From assembly GCF_004664715.2 (NCBI RefSeq), contig NC_051084.1, positions 58,895,334 through 58,959,333 of the forward strand: a stretch of 64,000 bases of DNA, read 5' to 3'. The position numbers and the translations under genes were made by a program. This document shows, one piece after another, positions 56,941 through 64,000 of this stretch (position 1 is the stretch's first letter; each line of letters opens with the position of its first letter). The notes beneath the pieces were generated by a model. The model was not told the DNA's origin, did no database searches, and worked only from the letters and a program-made list of their open reading frames with translations. The DNA comes from Peromyscus leucopus (Eukaryota > Chordata > Mammalia > Rodentia > Cricetidae).

Positions 56941-57150
56941 CAGTGGTTCTCAACCCCTTTGGGGGTCAGATGACCCTTTCACAGGGGTCACCTAAGAGCA
57001 TTAGAAAACACAGATATTTACATTATGATTCACAACAGTAGCAAATTAGAGCTCTGAAGTAGCAACAAAAATTATTTAATGGTTGAGGGTCACCTCAACA
57101 TGAGGAACTGTATTAAAGGGTCACAGCATTAGGAAGGTTGAGAACCACTG
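56941..57150 (-). repeat. hAT-type non-autonomous repeat (URR1-like), copy 3
   Basis: Full copy with terminal CAGTGGTTCTCAACC and GGTTGAGAACCACTG. Flanks ctatagta and ctagagtg agree at six of eight bases, fitting the 8-bp duplication of hAT elements. Confidence 0.85.
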
Positions 57151-57689
57151 CTAGAGTGTATAACTCTGGATTGGCGACGCCGTACCACGCAGTGATTCTT
57201 ATATGTGAGACAATTTCTGAAGATGGCTAGAACTGGCACAAATGTAGGCAGTGTGGTGAATGTCAGAATAAAAGCTCATTGAGTGTCATGCTAACTTCAC
57301 TACTGATTTACCACCTGGAGAGCAACTCACTAAGGTTCACCATGGCTACCTCTTCGCTTCCTCTTACGTCTTAATTTGATTATTTTTGTCATATCTGTTT
57401 ATTCTTTTAAACTTCATATATCACACAATTTTGATCCTGTCCATTCACCACTATAGTTTGATTCTTTCCATGTTATATCTTCATTTTCTTTTCCCTACCT
57501 TCTAATATACATTACTTGCTTTTCTCTAAATGTAATTATATATGAGTTTGTGTACATACCATCACAAAGTGACTACATTTTTGGTAAACAAAAAAAGAAG
57601 TACAAATAGAGAAATTTTATATTATTTTATAATTTGTGTTTAGAAAATTTTCTTCTTGTAGCATTTGAAATACTATAGGTGCTATTTAT
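57151..57689. other. AT-rich unique DNA
   Basis: No feature is recognised. Confidence 0.4.
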
Positions 57690-57865
57690 GAATCTGTACC
57701 AGGGATGGAGCCCAGGTTCTTACACATCTTGGACGAATGCTCTGTTACTGAGCTAACGTCTCTAGCATGCTTCACATTTTCACTTTATTTTGATACAGTC
57801 TAAGTTTCCCAGGTTGACCTTGAATGCACAGTCCTCCTGCCTCAGACTTCCTGAGTAGCTTAGAC
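57690..57865 (-). repeat. ID-like and B1-like SINE relics
   Basis: About 57697-57772 ('cagggatggagcccagg', 'gctctgttactgagctaac') is a reversed ID-like piece. 57785-57865 ('cccaggttgaccttgaatg', 'ctcctgcctcagacttcctgagtag') is a reversed B1-like piece. Confidence 0.6.
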
Positions 57866-58189
57866 TTGTAAGTAATTTTCTGTAAGAGATACACAATTTC
57901 TTCCTACCAATAAAACCAAGGCATTTAACTGGTAGAACTCTGACTGATGAAAGCAGCTTATATTCCCCAGAATATTTTCATTAACATAGATTCAAACTCT
58001 GCATTTATTACAGGATTGTGATCTCTTTATTACTATTCACAAGCACTCATATGATTTTATTTTTAAAATGTTTTCAAATGAGTTTGAAAACCTGGCTGTA
58101 TTTAAAAAGATTTATGTGGGAGAGTTGATGTAATAGATCACTAGTGTCAACTCATGCACCACAACGTTACAACGGGGCCAAGAGAAGAA
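57866..58189. other. AT-rich unique DNA
   Basis: No feature is recognised. Confidence 0.4.
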
Positions 58190-58575
58190 GTCTGGTGGTT
58201 AATTTTAAATGTCAATTTCCTGGATTAAGGGAGGCCTAGAGAGAGCCAAGCATCACTTCTGTGTGTGTCTGTGAGGGCTCTTCCACTGCTTTCCCTCTCT
58301 CTGCAGCCTCTTCTTCTCTCCGCCTCTCTTGTAAAGCTAGCTTACTTTCTTGTCCTGCTGTTGGGTGTCAGAATTCCAGGATCTTGGGCTCTTGACTGGC
58401 AGGGCTTACGTCAGTGGTCCTGGGTTCTCAGGTCTTTAGCCTTGGACTGTACTCTTTGCTTCTCTGGTCCTGAGGACTTTTGGCTTGGATCGAACCACAC
58501 CACTGGTACCCCGGGGCTTTCCAACTTGTGGATGGCCCTTGGTGAGAATTTCTTAGTCTCCCAAACTGCATGACC
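58190..58575 (+). repeat. Ancient mammalian repeat
   Basis: 'aatgtcaatttcctggatta', 'gtgtgtctgtgagggctc', 'agaattccaggatcttgggctcttg' and 'ttgtggatggcccttggtgag' follow the order of a widespread mammalian repeat. Family not assigned. Confidence 0.5.
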
Positions 58576-58939
58576 CAGTTAGCTTACAGAGTCCCCCTGC
58601 TCCCCCAAATCCAGCTGTCTTTCTCTCTGGAGAGCATTGACTGATGCATGCAGCTACTGTATCTGAAAAACAAATTGAACATGGGAGACATTTTAGCTCA
58701 AGGATTTAACCAAGATGGTTACTTAAGCAAATGAGAAGAGGAAAAAAAAAATGACCAGAAACAACCTGTGAAATAGGCTGAACAGTTGCCCGAGACAAGT
58801 GAATTTTATAATCCTCTTGTTCTCAGAAATGGGTCATACTGTAGGAATATGAAATAGTTCAATTTGCTTAAGAGTGAACATAAAATGCATTCTTGTCGTG
58901 GGGCAAGTGAAATATTTTTTCTCTTTTTATTAATTCTTT
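58576..58939. other. Unique DNA
   Basis: No feature is recognised. Confidence 0.4.
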
Positions 58940-59012
58940 AAAATTTTTTGTTATATTATTTATTTTTTATTTATTTAGGGTGTGTGTGGGAGAGAGAGAA
59001 GGAGAGAAAGAC

Positions 59013-59072
<60 letters not shown>

Positions 59073-59222
59073 CAGAGCTCCACAGTATGCATGCAGAGGT
59101 CAGAGGACAGCCTGTGTCCATTGGTTTTCTCCTTCTACCACATGAGTTCTGGGAATCCCACCTAGGTGTGAGGTTTGGCTGCAAGCACCCTCACTCACCG
59201 AACCACCTTATCGGCTTCACAA
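58940..59222 (-). repeat. B3-type SINE with (GA)n expansion
   Basis: A reversed SINE ('catgcagaggtcagaggacag', 'tctaccacatgagttctggg', 'ctcactcaccgaaccacc') whose upstream part carries about 28 GA units at 59014-59070. Confidence 0.8.
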
Positions 59223-59417
59223 CTTGTATTTCTTGAATGAAATGACAGTTTTTTTGGGGGAAGGTTGCTTCTGGTTACATATTTTTTCATGTTTCTGCAG
59301 ACTTTAGTTACATCAATTTTGTGGGGTTAAGATTGAACGTTTTTGTTTGGGAGACCTTGGTGGACATTTCAGGAGCTGGGACTAACGGCAGCAGGAGTCA
59401 CAGCAAGCTGAATGCGC

Positions 59418-59825
59418 CTTTCACTTTGTCTTCAACTTGACATAAACTGGGTCATATGTGAAGAGAAAGCTCCAATGGAGAAAATGCCTCAACCATATTG
59501 GCCTGTAGGCAAGTGTGGGGGCATTTTCTTGATTAATGATTGATGTGGGAAGGTCCAGACCACTGTGGGTAGTGTCAACCCTGGACTGGTGGTCCTGGGA
59601 GATATAAGCAAGGTAGCTGGACGTAAGCCTGGGAAGCAAGCCAGGAGGCAACATCCCTCCATGGTTTTTCTTTCAGTTCCACCTTCCTATTTCCTGCATT
59701 GAGTTCCCGCCCCATCTTCTCTCAGTGGTGGACTGTGATTGGGTTTGTAAGCCCCCCCCCCCCCCCGCCCCAGGTGATTTTGGTTAGGGTATTGTCACAC
59801 CAACAGAGAGTGAACAGAGATGCTG
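59418..59825 (+). repeat. Rodent dispersed repeat (type A), near complete
   Basis: 'gtcttcaacttgacataaac', 'ggagaaaatgcctcaacc', 'ttcttgattaatgattgatg', 'gatataagcaagg' and 'agtggtggactgtgattggg'. A C homopolymer (59753-59766) interrupts its 3' part. Confidence 0.7.
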
Positions 59826-60711
59826 TTCTACCTTGTCATTCTGTCATGTCCCTTGTCCCCTTCAAAACTTGCTTTTTGTGTCTTAAAGAATTCTGAAGTG
59901 GTTTTTCTTAAGCCCAAAGTTTACTGTTATTTTGTTGTTAAGGTTGAATAAAATAGAAGGTGTCCTCTGGATCTGGGACAAATTGATTGTATAAATAAGA
60001 AGTTGCTTTATAAAGCTGATTAAGTCACTGTCAATCTTTGGGCACAAAAGAGCCTTGATCTCAGAGATAAAGAGGCGTAGCAGACTCTAGAGGTTCTCGT
60101 TGGGCCAAGAAACGGCAGGGAAGTTTAGAATGTGATGGGTGTGGGGATTTTTTTTTTAGGTCAAGAAAGTTTTTAAGATTTTATTTGCATGTTTATTACT
60201 TTTTATTTACTTTTAGAAAAAGAGGTGTACATTTCTCCATATAATAATTCGGAAGATTGGGAAACTATATGTATGTTAAGAGATGGGTTGTGACAATGTC
60301 TCATTGTGTAGGAGCTATAAAGAGGGTCTACGGTGTAAGATGTCCAGTTGAAATAATTTTTTGGTTATTGATACTAATAGGAAATATTTTACCAAACAAT
60401 AGAACTTTTAAAAGAGATACCTATTATAGTGTTTTATAAAATAAGAGTGGACATATCCCAGAATTAGGCCCTTTGACTTTGTAAAGGCTCAGGAAAGGAG
60501 CAATATTGATATCTTGGAAATGTTCTATTTTATACAAAAGAAAATTAGCAGGAAAGTAATAATGGCACAGACTTTCTGAGGTCCCTCTGTTCTAGCCCAA
60601 CAGCTGGACTTCCATCCATTTATAAGTCTTGGACTAGAGATGTATTTATTATCCAATTAACTAAGAATGACAGGGTCCCCAAGAACTCCACTGAGGTAGC
60701 TTGGATTTCAT
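59826..60711. other. Unique DNA, no gene seen
   Basis: AT-rich. No repeat or coding pattern is recognised. Confidence 0.4.
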
Positions 60712-60800
60712 TAATTAAGGCAAGCATTTATTAAATACTCACTGGGTGCTGGCATTTTGTTAGCTGCTGGAAATTCAGATGAGTTTGGCATTGTCTTTGC
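60712..60800. repeat. Ancient MIR/L2-type fragment
   Basis: 'gcatttattaaatactcactgggtgctggcattttgttagctgctgg' layout matches the widespread 'tattgagcacctactatg' ancient repeat. A shorter similar piece ends the window (63940-64000). Confidence 0.5.
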
Positions 60801-61469
60801 TATAGAGCAGTAATTTAGACAAAAATGTTCATAAAAATATTTGGTGCTTGGTGAATATGTACGTGGTATAAAATGAAGTCTTTGACTTTTGTAGATTAAC
60901 AATTGGGTTTAAATGTCCAAAAAAACAAAACAAAAAAAAAAAAAAAACCAAAAACAAAACCAAAATTTCTTTACAAAGAGCATATATAGACGTTTCTAGT
61001 CTGAAATCAGAACAGGTCTAAGAAGGGGTGGAAGATGAGGGTCCTAGACAAGCCGTGTCATAGAAGGGACAGCAGTAGGTGACAGCATGTGGGACTTCAG
61101 GGTACTGTGGTATGAGTAGCTGTCTTCACATCTTTTAAGAGCTTTCAGGGGAAGTGTGTTAGTCTTCCTGTGTTGCTCAGTGGCCAGACCTGTGAGGCTA
61201 GAGAAGGCATTGCTATAAAGTAATGACTTTCCCGAGCGTTAAGCTAGCATTTCCAGTTCCGGGACAGGCTTTCTCCTGTCCGGGGAGTTCGTGCAGGAGC
61301 CAAGGGCCCGCATTTCAGGGTATAAATGTATTTCTAAGAGAAGAAGGTGCTTTACTTCCTAAGCTCTCAGATCCCCGCCCCCCTCACAGCTTGTCATTCC
61401 AGATCTTTGGGTGAGGATGCGGATTGTGTGTTGAGAAACTGAAATGTTCCTCAGGAAAATTGTAAGCGT
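60801..61469. other. Unique DNA with an A-rich tract
   Basis: A-rich acaaaa tract at about 60918-60966. The remainder shows no gene or transposon. Confidence 0.45.
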
Positions 61470-62420
61470 GGGAGAAGTTAATTAGTTGTCAAATATATAT
61501 GGCAGTAAGTATTGTCAATTTACCTTTCCAAGACATTACATTACAAGCACATTAATAACCGAGGAATAGAACATTCACAATAAGATGAGCACTGTTTCCC
61601 CGGAAGCCTCACAAAACTTGATAAAGAAATGAAATAATAATATGGTTTATTGAAAGAAGTCATTAAAATTCTTTTATCATAGACTAAAAAAAAATTAAAA
61701 AAAAAATCATACCCAGCTTCTAATTTAAGAGTAGAGCATGGATTTATTATTTTAGAGAATGGGGTTGGTTAGATGGTAACACTCTGTCTTAGTTGAAAAT
61801 TAAATTACTGGAGTAGTGCGTTCGCACCCCTCTCAGGAGCTCCCGGCTGCAGCTGTAACAAAAACGAGCCACCACAGCTTAATCGACAGCCACAAGGAAA
61901 CAGAAAGCTGAGACTTTTTAATCAGCTGGAGATTTGGAAGTATTTTAAAGGAACGACAAACAAGATGGTGGGTTTTTTTTTGTTTTTTTTTTTTTTTCTT
62001 TTTTCAGGTACAACATGGGGTTTTGAATCTGAATAAAAAAAATCAGGGCACATATATGCTGTGCAAGTTAAATATTCATATTTGTGGCTTTAAGAATGTG
62101 ATAATGGAGGTTTGAGCTGAGCGAGATTGCGCCCTTACTAAATACAGGGAATAGAACCAAGAAAAGAAGTCTTAAATGAACACGCCTTTTAATCAGCTTG
62201 GTGCTCCAGCTGTGGCCTGTGGGAGCGCCTTACACAGTCCACAGTGGCCGGGCTCTCGGGGAGGATTAATACCAAATGCAAATATCATCCTCTCGGTTCC
62301 TATGGTTTTCATTTCAGTTTCTTCGGGAGGAATAATTGTTCGCTGGATCTCGCCATAGACTTCCCAACCTCTGCTCATCTCCCTTCGATTGTTCTGACCA
62401 TTTGATTTGGAGGTGCTCTG
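61470..62420. other. Candidate conserved non-coding stretch
   Basis: No transposon pattern. Homeobox/HMG-type words are dense ('attaataaccgagg', 'acattcacaataag', 'taatatggtttattg', 'cagcttaatcgacagcc', 'tttaatcagctgg', 'tttaatcagcttgg'). A T-rich run lies at 61973-62004. Conservation is only suspected. Confidence 0.35.
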
Positions 62421-64000
62421 CCATAAAAGTAAACGATTATTGTGAAGTATACCTCCCCATCTCCTAAAACCGAGTTATGCAAATAACAGACCCCGGTTGA
62501 AGAGTCTGAAAACCAAATAGTGAGCCATGTTACAGCTATGGCTACTATGACTTAAACACCCAGTTTCATGGGGGAAGGCTTTGTTTCCAGCCATTCAGGG
62601 ATCCTTCCTGTGCTTCCAGATCTAGAGGGAGCCATAGATTCCCTGCCAGGGTCCCTAAATCAACTTCTGTTTCCTAGGCACCACAGTTTCCCAAATATTC
62701 TTATCTGTGATCTGCCCCTGGTCTAGTAGAGTCCAGTCCTTAGGCTGGCTTCTGTCGATGTGTACTAGTGATTGTGTTTTGGGGAATGGAGATCTTGTGT
62801 TGCATTTTTTTTTTTTAACAGAGATGTGGAAAGCCTGGGGAGTGTGTGTGTCCTGCAGAAATTTGGATTTCATTGCATTAAATAACTTGCAGTTAGTGAC
62901 AGGGTTCAGATGAGGACCCATATGTCCTCCATTCCTTTTTTCTTTTCACAGTACCACCACAGCTCTAGCTAACTAGCATCATCAATGAGTACTGATAGTT
63001 TATAGCAACTTGGGAATTAAAAGAGCAGCAGGAATACCTGTCTTGGGCTAGCACAGGCGTCACCCCTGGGCCTCCTGGGCCTTCTACCTGATGTTTGTGT
63101 ATTTTCTCCAGTTTTGTCCCTCAGCTTGTTAACTAACTCCTTGATTGGGTTGAATGTGGTCTCTACCTTTCTAAGTCGGTCTTCTCTTAGGGGTTCCAAT
63201 TGCCATCGATTTCATCAATCTGCTGCCTAGACTGCCAATCACGGGCGGGCTAGCCATTCACTTGTTTCATACTTTCTGTTCTGCTTCTGCTTCTTGGCTG
63301 GGTGAGGCAGGCCCTGGGGAGTTTTCTCAAAATAAGGCTGTTTCGTTTTTCTTTTGTGAGCCAGGTCATTTGCTGTGGAAATGGTTGTGATTAAGATCTC
63401 GTTAATGTTACCCAAGTGCTTTCCAAGCTGCTGGTTACTGCAACAGAGGTCAAAGGAAGGAATCCTAGTTGGACCGGGTAGCTGCAAAAGTTGATAATTC
63501 CAATGCAGCAGAGAGGAGTTTGTGGAAGAATGTCTAGGTGGTGATGTCAGCTTTGAAGTGAAAAAGTATGAACCCTGCAAGCTACAACGGCCACCACTGT
63601 ATTTCCTGAATGACCTCTGTCTGGAACTGCCCTATGATGAATCAAGTGCTGTGTTCATAAAAACAATTTTAACTGCCTTTTCTATCCTTAGTAAGCTGAT
63701 AGTTTTATATACTGGAGTATAACATTCTATTAGACGTTAAAAGAACATTAATAACAAGGCTGAAACATTTACAATGGATGAGGACTAAAGAGATGGGAGC
63801 CATTTAATAATAAAAGACTTAGAAGTGTCTTACATTCATAGCAAATTGCTAGTTATAATCTCCGAGGAACAGCTGAGCTGTTCTTATCTCTGTTCCACTT
63901 GGCCAATTACGGTTAACCCTGAAGTTTATTCTCCTGTGTATCTAATTGTTCAGCAGGTGCTTACTGAGCACAGGCATCAGGAACCTTGTTGGGTTTCAAG
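62421..64000. other. Unique DNA, no gene seen
   Basis: Short open frames only; the final 60 bp resemble an ancient MIR/L2-type repeat. No exon, promoter or RNA gene can be supported. Confidence 0.4.

Overview
The window looks like intergenic or intronic DNA from a rodent. It carries B1, B2/B3 and ID SINEs, rodent LINE-1, rodent LTR families, hAT-type repeats that begin and end CAGTGGTTCTCAACC, and many (TG)n, (TA)n, (GA)n and (CTTT)n tracts. The B1 copies with the 'caggcaccaaaaccacatggagaaaccctgtctc' type of 3' half suggest a cricetid (hamster, vole or Peromyscus-like) rather than Mus or Rattus; this is an inference. I found no host protein-coding gene, rRNA or tRNA gene. Everything with clear coding content belongs to retroelements.

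Layout. 1-5830: mostly unique DNA with a MIR and two hAT-type repeats. 5831-13120: a nearly complete class II (betaretrovirus-like) endogenous retrovirus on the minus strand, with two almost identical LTRs, a perfect 6-bp target duplication, PBS, polypurine tract, gag, dUTPase-protease and pol in three successive -1 frames, and a largely deleted env. 13360-42100: AT-rich sequence with old L1 pieces, SINEs, several solo LTRs (15.2, 17.9, 31.4, 36.6 and 37.5 kb) and simple repeats. At 31.4-32.3 kb a B2 sits inside an LTR that sits inside a B1. 42147-48830: a full-length but multiply broken LINE-1 on the minus strand, with a CpG-rich 29-bp tandem repeat at its 5' end and a 24-bp (8-residue) tandem repeat in ORF1. 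48860-53070: TA/TG tracts, an old L1/HAL1-like remnant carrying SINEs, and a 59-bp minisatellite split by a B1. 53070-64000: unique DNA with one solo LTR at 54.6 kb, SINEs, hAT-type and ancient repeats, and an AT-rich stretch near 61.5-62.4 kb that could be a conserved non-coding element.

Functionally, the provirus is the best-preserved system. It still shows TATA and poly(A) signals, a tandem 64-bp U3 repeat, a consensus splice donor and two gag-pro slippery heptamers, the second followed at 7 nt by a perfect 8-bp hairpin. RT, RNase H and integrase catalytic residues are present. Three single-base frameshifts and the env loss make it defective as written. No new host system or defence locus is visible.
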